From contig NZ_CP015098.1 of NCBI RefSeq assembly GCF_001611795.1, forward strand, positions 2,852,001-2,916,000: DNA of 64,000 nt, read 5' to 3'. The position numbers and the translations under genes are program-made. A model generated the notes under the pieces. It was not told the origin of the DNA and did not search any database. It saw nothing but the letters and a program-made list of their open reading frames with translations. Source of the DNA: Streptomyces qaidamensis (GTDB lineage Bacteria; Actinomycetota; Actinomycetes; Streptomycetales; Streptomycetaceae). Positions 31,153-39,605 of the stretch are shown piece after piece. How positions within the stretch are numbered: the first letter of the stretch is position 1; each line of letters opens with the position of its first letter.

Positions 31153-32378
31153 CGACGGTGGCACTGACCCCGGCCGAGTTCGTCAACCAGTTCTATCCGA
31201 ACTTCTGGTGGATCCCCGCGGGGGTCCTGGCCGCCGCTCTGGCCATCAAGCTGCCGAGCATCATCCGGCTCTGGAAGGACCCGATGCTGCGCGCGGTCGG
31301 CGGGCTCCTGCTGCTCGCCTGCGCGGTGTTCGTGTTCGTGGCGCCGTCGACGATCGCCCGGGTCAACCGGATCACCGGGGTGGCGAACTTCTCCGGCCCC
31401 TGGGTCTACTCGCTGCTCACCGCGTTCTGCGCCTTCTGCCTGCTGCTGATCATCTCCTGGCGCAACGGCCTGTCCGACCGGTCGGAGCGCACCCGGCGCG
31501 CGATGCGCGGGGTCGTGGCGGTCTATTCGGGTGTGATCGTCGCGATGTGGGTGCTGTTCGCTCTCGCGGACGTGCCGGAGGAGCGGCTGCGCGATCTCGA
31601 CACGTACTACGCGAACACCCCGTACATGCGCGAGGTGATCGTGCTGTACCTGCTCGCGCACACCGTGGCCGCACTGGTCACCAACGGGCTGATCTGGAAC
31701 TGGGTCCGCACGGACGGGCTCGACTCGCTGCTGCGCTGGGGGCTGAAGTTCCTCGGCGTGGGCTACGCGGCGCAGTTGTTCTTCGACGCCGCCAAGATCA
31801 GTGCCGTGGTGGCCCGTTGGTCCGGGCGGAACGTGGACTGGCTGAGCACGGCCGTCGCCCCGCCGCTCGCCTGCCTGTCCGCCGTGCTCATCGCGGTCGG
31901 CTTCATCCTCCCGCACGCCGGGCAGTACCTGCACGGCCGCTGGCACGTCCGGCTCGCCCTCCACGAACTGCGGCCGCTGTACCTGCTGATGAGGACGGTC
32001 AACGGCACGGGGGTCCCGTTCCTGCTGCGCGCGACGCCGGAGCTGCGACTGGTGCGCCGGGAGACGTTCATCCGCGACGTGCTGCTGCCGCTGGCCCGGC
32101 ACATCGACGAGGACCGGCGGATACGGTTCCACGACGCCGCCCTCGCCCTCGGCCACCCGCCCGACCTGGCGAAGACACTCGCCGCCACCGCGGCGATCCT
32201 GGACGCGGCCGACGCCGGGAACCGGACACGGGAGGACGACGGCACCGGTGCCCGGGACACCACGGACCTGCTGCGCGAGATCGGCGCCGTGTCCCGGGTG
32301 CTGCGCCGCACGGAGGACCTCCGGGCGATCCGCGCCCTGGCACGTGACCTCACGGACGGCAAGTCACTCACGGGCTGA
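31149..32378 (+). CDS. MAB_1171c-type membrane protein
   Basis: A 409-residue membrane protein with seven or so hydrophobic helices in the first 240 residues (for example FWWIPAGVLAAALAIKLPSI and LLLLACAVFVFVAPSTI). A soluble C-terminal half follows (LYLLMRTVNGTGVPFLLRAT, RLVRRETFIRDVLLPLARHI) that is typical of the family called putative transporters. The GTG start overlaps the metallopeptidase stop. It pairs with that peptidase and a downstream FAD monooxygenase, a set I recall seeing together in Streptomyces. Function unknown; a sensor or transporter role is equally possible. Confidence 0.8.
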   Translation: MTTVALTPAEFVNQFYPNFWWIPAGVLAAALAIKLPSIIRLWKDPMLRAVGGLLLLACAVFVFVAPSTIARVNRITGVANFSGPWVYSLLTAFCAFCLLLIISWRNGLSDRSERTRRAMRGVVAVYSGVIVAMWVLFALADVPEERLRDLDTYYANTPYMREVIVLYLLAHTVAALVTNGLIWNWVRTDGLDSLLRWGLKFLGVGYAAQLFFDAAKISAVVARWSGRNVDWLSTAVAPPLACLSAVLIAVGFILPHAGQYLHGRWHVRLALHELRPLYLLMRTVNGTGVPFLLRATPELRLVRRETFIRDVLLPLARHIDEDRRIRFHDAALALGHPPDLAKTLAATAAILDAADAGNRTREDDGTGARDTTDLLREIGAVSRVLRRTEDLRAIRALARDLTDGKSLTG

Positions 32379-32610
32379 CCACGCCCCCGGCCACGGCCGG
32401 TGCCCGTCGTACCCGGCGGATTGCACGGACGAGACCCGGACGGGGGCCGCGCACGGTACGTGAAGGTACGGTGAGAGCCGTCCGGAACGAGGCCTGTATG
32501 GCTCGAAACCGGTGTCGGCGGGCGGGTGTTGTGCGCCGCGCGGCTGTGGCCGGACGACGGGGAATGCCCTCAGGGCAAAGGAGCCTTCATGGCTGAGTGC
32601 GGGGAGTCGC

Positions 32611-34011
32611 ATGTCGCGTAGAGCTGTCGTCATCGGTGCGGGTCTGGCCGGCATGCTGGCCGCGGCGGCCCTGTCCGCCGTCGCGGACGAGGTGGTCGTG
32701 CTCGACCGCGACGATCTGCCCGAGGGGCCGGAGCACCGCAAGGGCCTGCCGCAGGGACGTCACGCGCATCTCCTCATGGCCGGCGGTCTGGCCCCCATGG
32801 AGGAGCTGGTGCCGGGCGTGAGCATGCGCAAGCACCTGCTCGCCGCCGGTGCGCACGAGATCCCGCTCGGCTCGGGCATGGTCGCGCTGACGCCCGAGGG
32901 CTGGTTCCGGCGCTGGCGGCACCCCGGACCGCGGATGCTGACCTGCACCCGGGCCCTGCTCGACTGGGCGGTGCGGGGCGCCGTGCTGGACAGCACCGGG
33001 GTGGTGATCCGCAAGGCGCGGGTGCTGGAGCTGACGGGGTCGCGGGAGCGGGTGACCGGGGTCCGCCTCTCGACCGCCGCCGGGGAGGAGGACCTCGCCG
33101 CCGACTTCGTGGTGGACGCGAGCGGACGCGGCTCGCGGATCGTGACCTGGCTGGCGGCGCTGGGCGTCGACGACGTGCGCGAGAAGACGGTGGACGCCGG
33201 CCTGGTGAACGCCACCCGTCTCTACCGCACTCCCGAGGGGGCCGGGCGTTTCCCTCTGACCATGGTGCAGGCCGATCCGTATCAGGGGCGGCCCGGCCGC
33301 AGCGGCATGGTGCTGCCGATCGAGGGCGACCGCTGGATGGTCAGCCTCGCCGGCACGCGGGGCGGCGGCGAACCGCCGTCCGATCCGGACGCGTTCCTCC
33401 GGTACACCCTCGACCTGCCCGACCCCATCGTGGGCCGGCTGATCTCCGGCGCGGAACCGCTCACCGACGTCCATGTCAGCCGCAGCACCAGCAATCACCG
33501 CCGGTACCTGGAGAAGGTCCGCTCCTGGCCCGACGGTCTCGTCGTCCTCGGTGACGCCCTGGCCACGTTCAACCCCGCCTACGGGCAGGGCATGTCGGTG
33601 GCGGCGCTGGGCGCCCGGGAGCTGGACCGCGAGCTGCGGGGGTCCGGCCTCGGCGAGCCCGGGCTGGCCCGGCGTGTGCAGCGACGGGTGGCCAGGCCGG
33701 TGGAGTCCGCGTGGACGATGGCGGTGAGCCAGGACGTCTGGTACCCCGGGACGCGCGGGGGCTCGCCCGGGGTCGCCGACCGTCTGGTCACCGCCTACAC
33801 CCGCCGCATGATCCGCACGGCGACCGGCTCGTACACGGCGGCGTCGGCGCTCTGGGACGTGATGAGCATGACGACGGGGCCGACGCGGCTGCTCCGGCCC
33901 TCGACGGTCCTGGCGACGCTGAGCGGGCCGCCGTTGCCTGCGGCGGTGGGGGCGCCGCTGACGGAGGAGGAGCGGGCGGTCCTGCGGCGGCTGGACGTGA
34001 CGGAACGCTGA
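32611..34011 (+). CDS. FAD-dependent monooxygenase/oxidoreductase
   Basis: A 466-residue flavoprotein of the PHBH/geranylgeranyl-reductase-like fold. The FAD-binding motif is VIGAGLAGMLAAAALS, and the conserved DG-like segment and GD motif are seen as DFVVDASGRGSRIVTWLAAL and VVLGDALATFNPAYGQGMSV. The LPQGRHAHLLMAGG stretch is typical of tailoring-type monooxygenases. The ATG at 32611 follows GGGGAG. It starts 232 bases after the MAB_1171c gene on the same strand; no gene is seen in that gap. The substrate is unknown. Confidence 0.86.
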   Translation: MSRRAVVIGAGLAGMLAAAALSAVADEVVVLDRDDLPEGPEHRKGLPQGRHAHLLMAGGLAPMEELVPGVSMRKHLLAAGAHEIPLGSGMVALTPEGWFRRWRHPGPRMLTCTRALLDWAVRGAVLDSTGVVIRKARVLELTGSRERVTGVRLSTAAGEEDLAADFVVDASGRGSRIVTWLAALGVDDVREKTVDAGLVNATRLYRTPEGAGRFPLTMVQADPYQGRPGRSGMVLPIEGDRWMVSLAGTRGGGEPPSDPDAFLRYTLDLPDPIVGRLISGAEPLTDVHVSRSTSNHRRYLEKVRSWPDGLVVLGDALATFNPAYGQGMSVAALGARELDRELRGSGLGEPGLARRVQRRVARPVESAWTMAVSQDVWYPGTRGGSPGVADRLVTAYTRRMIRTATGSYTAASALWDVMSMTTGPTRLLRPSTVLATLSGPPLPAAVGAPLTEEERAVLRRLDVTER

Positions 34012-34100
34012 GGCAGGGGCGGCCCGGCCCGGTCCGCGCCCGTCGGCAACCTCACGCGCGGGCGCGCCGAGAGCCGTCCGGCCGCCCGCCCTCGTCCCCC

Positions 34101-34121
34101 GTCAGCCGTCAGCCGTCAGCC
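34101..34121. repeat. Three tandem copies of GTCAGCC
   Basis: GTCAGCC occurs three times head to tail and overlaps the stop codon of the lactonase gene (minus strand, stop at 34116-34118). Slippage here could change the C-terminal end. Confidence 0.7.
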
Positions 34122-34964
34122 GGCGAAGACGGGCTGGGCCAGTCCCTTGCCCGCCCCCGGCACCACGAACAACGACCCCGCCAGCGCGGGCGGATCGGTC
34201 AGGCCCACACGAGCGGTCGTCACATACAGGTCGGTGAGCCCGGCCCCGCCGAACGCGCAGGCCGTCACCAGCGGCACCGGCAGCTCGATCACCCGGTCCA
34301 GCTCACCGCCGGGGGTGTACCGCCGCACCGCCGAGCCCTGCCACAGGGCGACCCACACGCACCCTTCGGCGTCCACGGTCAGCCCGTCCGGGAACCCCGC
34401 GCTCTCCTCGATCCGGGCGAGGGTGCGCCGCCCGGAGATCCGCCCGTCCGCGTAGTCGAAGACGTCGACCCGCCGGGTCGGGGAGTCGATGTAGTACATG
34501 AGCCGCCCGTCGGGGCTCCACCCCGTGCCGTTGCTGACGGCGACGTCGTCGAGCACGACCTCCACGGTGCCCCCGCCGGTGACGCGGGACAGCGTGCCGC
34601 CCCCCGGCGCCTCGTCGTAGCGCATGGTGCCCGCCCACAGCGCGCCGTCGGGCGCGATCGCGGCGTCGTTGGCGCGGCGGCCCGGGACCGGCTCGTGGTG
34701 GAGCCAGCGGAAGCGGTCGTCCGGGTCGAGGAGGCCGATCCCGTCGCGCAGGTTCAGCACCAGGCCGCCGCCGGCGCGCGGCCTGACGGCGCCGATGTGC
34801 TGTTCCGTGCGGCGGACGGTGCGGCGCCCGGTGGCGGGGTCGTAGGTGTGCAGGCGAGAGCCGAGGATGTCGATCCACAGCAGCCGGCCGGCCGCCGCGT
34901 CCCAGGTGGGGCCCTCGCCGAGCTCGGCCTCGGCCCGCACGGCGACTTCGTACGGCGTCGTCAT
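34116..34964 (-). CDS. SMP-30/gluconolactonase-type sugar lactonase
   Basis: A 282-residue six-bladed propeller that hydrolyses aldonolactones. The metal ligands are visible: Glu in ELGEGPTWD (about residue 16), Asn in GRRANDAAIAPDG, Asn in VSNGTGWSPDG and Asp in FPDGLTVDAEG. This would be the second step of an oxidative sugar pathway, between a sugar 1-dehydrogenase and an acid-sugar dehydratase, both of which have candidates at 5335-7499. Its start overlaps the stop of the IclR gene (ATGA), so regulator and lactonase are made together. Confidence 0.92.
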   Translation of the reverse strand: MTTPYEVAVRAEAELGEGPTWDAAAGRLLWIDILGSRLHTYDPATGRRTVRRTEQHIGAVRPRAGGGLVLNLRDGIGLLDPDDRFRWLHHEPVPGRRANDAAIAPDGALWAGTMRYDEAPGGGTLSRVTGGGTVEVVLDDVAVSNGTGWSPDGRLMYYIDSPTRRVDVFDYADGRISGRRTLARIEESAGFPDGLTVDAEGCVWVALWQGSAVRRYTPGGELDRVIELPVPLVTACAFGGAGLTDLYVTTARVGLTDPPALAGSLFVVPGAGKGLAQPVFAG

Positions 34965-35734
34965 GCCATGCTCCGGTGACCGAGGTGCTCGGACAGCTCG
35001 GCGGCGCCCTTGACGGCGAGCTGCTCCAGCTCGGCGCGGCGCTCCTCGCTCCAGCGGATCATGGGCACGGAGATCGACAGGGCGGCGACGACCTGCCCGG
35101 TGCGGTCGCGGACGGGCGCGGCCACGCAGGACACGTCCGGGTTGGACTCGCGGTTCTCCACGGCGAGGCCCCGCTCACGGATCTCGGCCAGGGCCTCGCG
35201 CAGCGCGCCCGGGTCGGTGATGCTGTTGGGGGTCATCGCGACCAGCTGGGCGTTGTCCGGGATGCGCGCGGTGAGCTCCGGCTCGGGAAGGGAGGCCAGC
35301 AGCATCTTGCCGACGGAGGTGCAGTGTGCGGGCAGCCTGCGGCCGGCCGCCGACACCATCCGCACGGCGTGCGTGGAGTCGACCTTGGCGATGTAGATGA
35401 CGTCCGTGTCCTCCAGGATCGCCACGTGCACGGTCTCGTCGCAGGTCTCGGCGACGGACCGGGCGACCTGCTGGCCCTCGGCCGCGAGGTCGAGCTGCTC
35501 GGAGTACCGTGCACCGAGCTGGTACGGGCGTACGCCGAGCCGGTAGCGTCCGGGCTGACCGGGCATCGGGACGATGTACTTCCGGGCGGCGAGCGTGGTC
35601 ACCAACTCGTGCACGGTGGTGCGCGGCAGCTGGAGCTTGCGCACGATGTCGGGGGCGGAGAGCGTTCCGTCCCCGTCGAGGAAGAGCTCCAGAATGTCGA
35701 GAGCCCGGGTCACGGCTGGTACGAGGCGTCCCAC
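34961..35734 (-). CDS. IclR family regulator (candidate regulon controller)
   Basis: A 257-residue IclR protein. The winged helix (residues 10-60) is ALDILELFLDGDGTLSAPDI, then PRTTVHELVTTL. The effector domain carries the family signature HCTSVGKMLLASLPEPELTA and ISVPMIRWS. It is co-transcribed with a sugar lactonase, and a copy of the recurring 14-bp palindrome sits 36 bp upstream, suggesting autoregulation. The same motif lies before the dehydratase, barrel protein, ChvE, arabinanase and oligosaccharide transporter units, so it is the best candidate for controlling all of them (inference). Confidence 0.92.
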   Translation of the reverse strand: MGRLVPAVTRALDILELFLDGDGTLSAPDIVRKLQLPRTTVHELVTTLAARKYIVPMPGQPGRYRLGVRPYQLGARYSEQLDLAAEGQQVARSVAETCDETVHVAILEDTDVIYIAKVDSTHAVRMVSAAGRRLPAHCTSVGKMLLASLPEPELTARIPDNAQLVAMTPNSITDPGALREALAEIRERGLAVENRESNPDVSCVAAPVRDRTGQVVAALSISVPMIRWSEERRAELEQLAVKGAAELSEHLGHRSMA

Positions 35735-35769
35735 GACCGGCCCCCTCCCTAATATGTCTCAGGCGCCTG

Positions 35770-35786
35770 TGTTCGAGATTTCAACA
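35770..35786 (-). promoter_or_regulatory. Putative IclR-type operator F (autoregulatory)
   Basis: TGTTCGAGATTTCAACA is an imperfect palindrome matching the 14-bp motif in reverse orientation. It lies 36 bp before the IclR ATG. Confidence 0.55.
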
Positions 35787-35949
35787 GGCGATCGGCATGA
35801 CGAACACAGGCTAGCCATAGAGGTATGTCCGGGCAATGGGCAGCGGACCTACGAGCGGAAACCCACGAGGCCCCACATTCGCGTGGTGTGCCCATTAAAG
35901 TGCCCGGTGTGCGACACGTCACAGGTGTCGCAGAGGTGGGGGGATTTCT

Positions 35950-37965
35950 GTGCGTGACATGACCATGGGCTCGAACGTGTCCTTGACGGCCCTGAGCGAG
36001 AACGTCGGCTCCGCGATCGTCAGCCTCGGCTGGTCCAGCCCGACCGGGGAGGGCGACGCCGACGTGTCCGTCCTGCTGCTGGACGGGAACGGCAAGGTAC
36101 GCAGCGATACCGACTTCTACTTCTACAACAACCCGGTGGCCGCCGACGGCAGCGTGCAACTGCTGGGCAAGGAGCCGACGGGTGACGGCAGCGAGGACCG
36201 GATCAGCTTCGACCTGACCGCGGTCCCGGCGGAGGTGGAGCGGATCGTCGTGGCCGCGAGCCGCTACGAGGGGGCGCGCTTCGGTGAACTGGACGACCTG
36301 AAGGTGACGCTGGCCGACGCCGTGGGCGAGAGCCTCCTCCGGTTCGTCATCGAGGACGCCGGCCAGGTGAGCGCGATCATCTTCGGTGAGCTGTACCGGC
36401 GGGGCGAGGAGTGGAAGTTCCGGGCCGTCGGCCAGGGGTACGAGAGCGGGCTGGCGGGGCTGGCGACGGACTTCGGCGTCGACATCGAGGACGACGAGGC
36501 GGAGCCCGGGACGGAGGCGACACCGGAGCTCGCCGTGAGCACCCCCGGCACTCTGCCGCACGCGACGCTGGAGGCGGTCCCCGCACCACGCCCGCCGGCC
36601 GAGGAAGAGGCCGCTCCCAAGAAGCGGGCCGGCCGGCCCCGCACCGCGAAGAAGGTCACACCACCCAGGGCGCCCGTGAAGAGCCTGGCGGAGAACGAGT
36701 CCTGGAGACAGGCCCGGCTCTTCCCGGTGTCTGCGCTCAAGAACGACCGGGACCGGGAGACACGGGCCACGTCGGTGCTGTTGTCGGTGATGGCCCAGGT
36801 ACCGCGGTTCGGCCGGCGCATCACCGCTCCCTTCGGTGCGCCGTCCGGCCGCATGGAGACGTTCACCGAGGTCTCCCTGCCGCACGGGGACACACCCCGG
36901 CGCCCCGACGGAGTCGTCCGCGTCGAGCGCGCGGGCAAGCTGTGGACGGCCCTCGTCGAGACCAAGACCAACGGCAATCCCCTGAAGTCCGACCAGGTGC
37001 AGGCCTACATGGACATCGCGGCCCGGCGTGGCTACGAGGCCGTGATCACCCTGTCGAACGACGTGGCGCTGGAGGGCAGCCCACTGGTCGACGTGAAGAT
37101 CGACCGGCGCCGCAAGCACCAGGTGGCGCTCTGGCACCTGTCCTGGGCCGAAGTGGCCCACCAGGCCCAGATGCTGATCCGGCACGAGGGTGTCGGCAAC
37201 GCGGCGCGCACCTGGTTGCTCCAGGACCTGCTCCACTACCTCCAGCACGACAACTCCGGTTGCCACGGCTTCCAGAACATGGGTGCCGCATGGGTGCCCG
37301 TGCGCAACGGGATCAACGACGAGACCCTCTGCCAGGGCGACCCCCGCGCCCTGGAGGTCGTGGAAAGCTGGGAGCGGCTCATCCGGCAGGTGTGCCTGCG
37401 GCTCGGGGGTGAGCTGGGGCAGAAGGTGCTGCCCGCCCAGCGTTCCCGGCGCGGTACCGACCCCGGGGCCCGCCGCGCCCGCTTGGCGGACCAGCTGTGC
37501 CTGGAGGGCAGGCTCTACGCGGAGTTGCGGGTCGAGGGGGCACCCGGCCTGCTCACCATCAGCGCCGATCTGCGGACCGCCAAGCTGCGCACGTCCGTGG
37601 AGATCCCGGCGCCCGAGCAGGGCTATCCACTGACTTGGGCCAAGCGCCTGATCCGTCGTCTCGCGGAGGCGCCGGCGGACCTGCACGTCGAGACTCTTGT
37701 GGAGGGCGAGGCGGGCGGCCCGCGGGGCACGCTGGAGCGGTTGCGTCCCGAACCGGGGGACCTGCTGCCGAAGGACAGCTCGACGCGCATCACCGGATTC
37801 CGGCTGTCACTCTTCAAGGGCATGGGAAGCGGCCGCGGCAGCGCGGAGTCCGGGTTCATCCGGAGCGTCGACGACGCCGTGCACCGCTTCCACACCTCGG
37901 TGGTGGCGCACTTGGACGCTCCCGCATCCGGACGGACCGCGGCGAAGGAGCGGGCCACGGTATGA
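35950..37965 (+). CDS. TerD domain fused to AT-hook and PD-(D/E)XK nuclease-like domain
   Basis: A 671-residue fusion. Residues 1 to about 175 are a TerD domain (VSLGWSSPTGEGDADVSVLL, calcium-site SDTDFYFYNNP, IIFGELYRRGEEWKFRAVGQ). A Pro/Ala/Lys linker contains the AT-hook-like KKRAGRPRTAKK (about 224-235). A domain from about 245 has the PD-(D/E)XK arrangement: D320 in RRPDGVV, E337 and K339 in LVETKTN, then the glutamine helix DQVQAYMDIAARRGYEAVIT. The remaining 250 residues are unassigned. Ter proteins act in stress and phage responses; a DNA-directed nuclease effector is likely. The GTG at 35950 follows GGGGGG; ATG 35959 is an alternative. Confidence 0.85.
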   Translation: MRDMTMGSNVSLTALSENVGSAIVSLGWSSPTGEGDADVSVLLLDGNGKVRSDTDFYFYNNPVAADGSVQLLGKEPTGDGSEDRISFDLTAVPAEVERIVVAASRYEGARFGELDDLKVTLADAVGESLLRFVIEDAGQVSAIIFGELYRRGEEWKFRAVGQGYESGLAGLATDFGVDIEDDEAEPGTEATPELAVSTPGTLPHATLEAVPAPRPPAEEEAAPKKRAGRPRTAKKVTPPRAPVKSLAENESWRQARLFPVSALKNDRDRETRATSVLLSVMAQVPRFGRRITAPFGAPSGRMETFTEVSLPHGDTPRRPDGVVRVERAGKLWTALVETKTNGNPLKSDQVQAYMDIAARRGYEAVITLSNDVALEGSPLVDVKIDRRRKHQVALWHLSWAEVAHQAQMLIRHEGVGNAARTWLLQDLLHYLQHDNSGCHGFQNMGAAWVPVRNGINDETLCQGDPRALEVVESWERLIRQVCLRLGGELGQKVLPAQRSRRGTDPGARRARLADQLCLEGRLYAELRVEGAPGLLTISADLRTAKLRTSVEIPAPEQGYPLTWAKRLIRRLAEAPADLHVETLVEGEAGGPRGTLERLRPEPGDLLPKDSSTRITGFRLSLFKGMGSGRGSAESGFIRSVDDAVHRFHTSVVAHLDAPASGRTAAKERATV

Positions 37966-37982
37966 CGCCGGGGCGGCGCCGC

Positions 37983-39236
37983 TCACCGTCCCCGCCGCCC
38001 CCGCACCCCGCCCAGCTCCCCCCTCAACCGCTGTGCCCGCAGCACCAGTTCCAGTTCGAAGCGGCGGTCGGGGTCGTCGATCTCGTCGCCCCACAGTTCG
38101 CGGATCTGGCGCAGGCGGTAGCGGACCGTCTGGGGGTGGACGCCCAGTCGGGTGGCCACCTCCGGGGCGCCGCCGCGGGTCTCCAGCCAGGCCAGGAGGG
38201 TCTCGGCGAGGCGGCGGCCGTGGGTGGGGCCGCAGTGGGTCAGGGGGGCCAGGCACCTCAGGGCCAGGTCGTCGATGAGTTCCTCGGGCTGGAGGAGGAC
38301 CAGGGCCTCGGTGTGCTCGGTGCAGTAGAGGACCTCGCCGGAGGGGAGGAGGTCCCGTTCCATCAGGCGGACCGCCGCCTCCGCCCAGCGCAGGGACTTG
38401 GCCGCTTCGGTGAGCGGGACCGGTGGGCCGATCGCGCCGGACCAGCCGGCCAGGGCCCGGTGCATGAGCTCGGAGCGGCCCGCCGCGTCCGGCTCCGGCA
38501 CGACCATGCGGGGCTGCTCGTACTCCATGTCCAGCAGGACGCCCTGGCCGACCGCCGGGGCCATCGCCTCGCGGGCCGGGCGAAGCAGGACGCCGACCGC
38601 GACCTTCGCCGGTAACGGCCAGCCGATCCGGGCGGCGCGTTCGGTCAGGGCCTCGGAGGGGTCGCCGCGGTGATGCTCGGCGAGGAGGAGCTCCATGAGG
38701 CGGCGTTGCAGGCGCAGGCGTTCCCCGGCCTGGCGGGCGGCTGCCTCGGCGTAGCCGCGTACGGACTGGTCGACCAGGCCGTCGAGGTACTCGTAGCCCG
38801 CGTCGACGAGTTCGTACATCGCCGGGGGCGGGATCTCCACGCGCTGGCCGATGTCGGCGAAGCGGCGCCAGGCCAGGCGTACGCCCATGCGGTAGATGGC
38901 CTGGAGGGAGTCGAGGGAGCGGCCGTTGAGGCCTTCGCCGCGGCCGAAGTCCTGGAAGACGCCGGGCGGGACGGTCGGGCGTCCCTCCGAGTGCTCCAGG
39001 TGCTGCACGAACACCTCGATGGCCCGGCGGATGCCGACCAGGGCCATCGGCTCGCCGGAGTCGTCGAGGACGACGGGCAGATGCGGGTACTCCCGCTGGA
39101 TCTCGCAGAGGATCTCCTCGGCGAGGGCGGGCGCCTCGGCCATGGCGATCGCGGCGAACCGGCGTACCTGGAAGCGCGGTACCTCGTGCCAGGCCGAGCG
39201 CGTCGAGAGGGCGGCTGCGGTGCGGGCGGCCGTCAC
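37983..39236 (-). CDS. PucR/CdaR-type transcriptional regulator
   Basis: A 417-residue regulator. The C-terminal PucR helix-turn-helix is clear: ATRLGVHPQTVRYRLRQIRE LWG-type (about residues 355-385), and GGD-like/CdaR middle-domain sequence precedes it. The N-terminal 170 residues (FGRGEGLNGRSLDSLQAIYR, YELVDAGYEYLDGLVDQSV) form the helical RsbRD-like domain common in Streptomyces PucR proteins. It starts at GTG 39236, 3 bases after the stop of a small membrane protein gene (39239), so the two share a transcript. Its targets are unknown. It converges on the TerD-fusion gene. Confidence 0.9.
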   Translation of the reverse strand: MTAARTAAALSTRSAWHEVPRFQVRRFAAIAMAEAPALAEEILCEIQREYPHLPVVLDDSGEPMALVGIRRAIEVFVQHLEHSEGRPTVPPGVFQDFGRGEGLNGRSLDSLQAIYRMGVRLAWRRFADIGQRVEIPPPAMYELVDAGYEYLDGLVDQSVRGYAEAAARQAGERLRLQRRLMELLLAEHHRGDPSEALTERAARIGWPLPAKVAVGVLLRPAREAMAPAVGQGVLLDMEYEQPRMVVPEPDAAGRSELMHRALAGWSGAIGPPVPLTEAAKSLRWAEAAVRLMERDLLPSGEVLYCTEHTEALVLLQPEELIDDLALRCLAPLTHCGPTHGRRLAETLLAWLETRGGAPEVATRLGVHPQTVRYRLRQIRELWGDEIDDPDRRFELELVLRAQRLRGELGGVRGRRGR

Positions 39237-39238
39237 GG

Positions 39239-39391
39239 TCAGCTCCCCTGGTCTGTTTGCTCGTACGTGATCAGGGGGGTGTTCGGTTGGTCGGGTGTGG
39301 CTTCGAGCAGCGCGACGACGCCCAGCGCGGCGCCCACGGCGAGGGCGGCGGCGAGCGCGACGGTCAGCGCGGCAGCGAGCAGTCTCGACAT
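39239..39391 (-). CDS. Small membrane protein, DUF2613-like
   Basis: A 50-residue protein: one transmembrane helix (LTVALAAALAVGAALGVVAL) and a short polar tail (EATPDQPNTPLITYEQTDQG). Small DUF2613-type proteins are often found beside DUF3068 and AftD-like genes in actinobacteria, which fits its place divergent from the DUF3068 gene here. The ATG at 39391 is chosen because it starts right before the helix; a longer 86-residue frame has a charged, unconvincing N terminus. Confidence 0.6.
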   Translation of the reverse strand: MSRLLAAALTVALAAALAVGAALGVVALLEATPDQPNTPLITYEQTDQGS

Positions 39392-39466
39392 CGCAGGGTC
39401 AGCCTCTCTGTCCGGATTCGTCCGGAGATCGTCCGGAGGTTTCCCCACCTCGGCGTCCCGTCCCTG

Positions 39467-39521
39467 CTTGTCGCGCCCAGTCTCGACAAGCATTGACACC
39501 CCGTCAAGAGCCGCCTACGGT
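39467..39521 (+). promoter_or_regulatory. Promoter of the envelope-glycan operon with inverted repeat
   Basis: -35 TTGACA (39493-39498), 17-bp spacer and -10 TACGGT (39516-39521), 85 bp before the DUF3068 start. Just upstream an inverted repeat CTTGTCG (39467-39473) / CGACAAG (39484-39490) with a 10-bp spacer could bind a dimeric regulator. Confidence 0.7.
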
Positions 39522-39605
39522 TCCCGGCCCAACCGCACGTGCGCATTCCGCCGCCGTGCCGGCCCTCTCGTACGTCGAGCCGTCCCAAGCCACTGGAGTG
39601 CCCGG

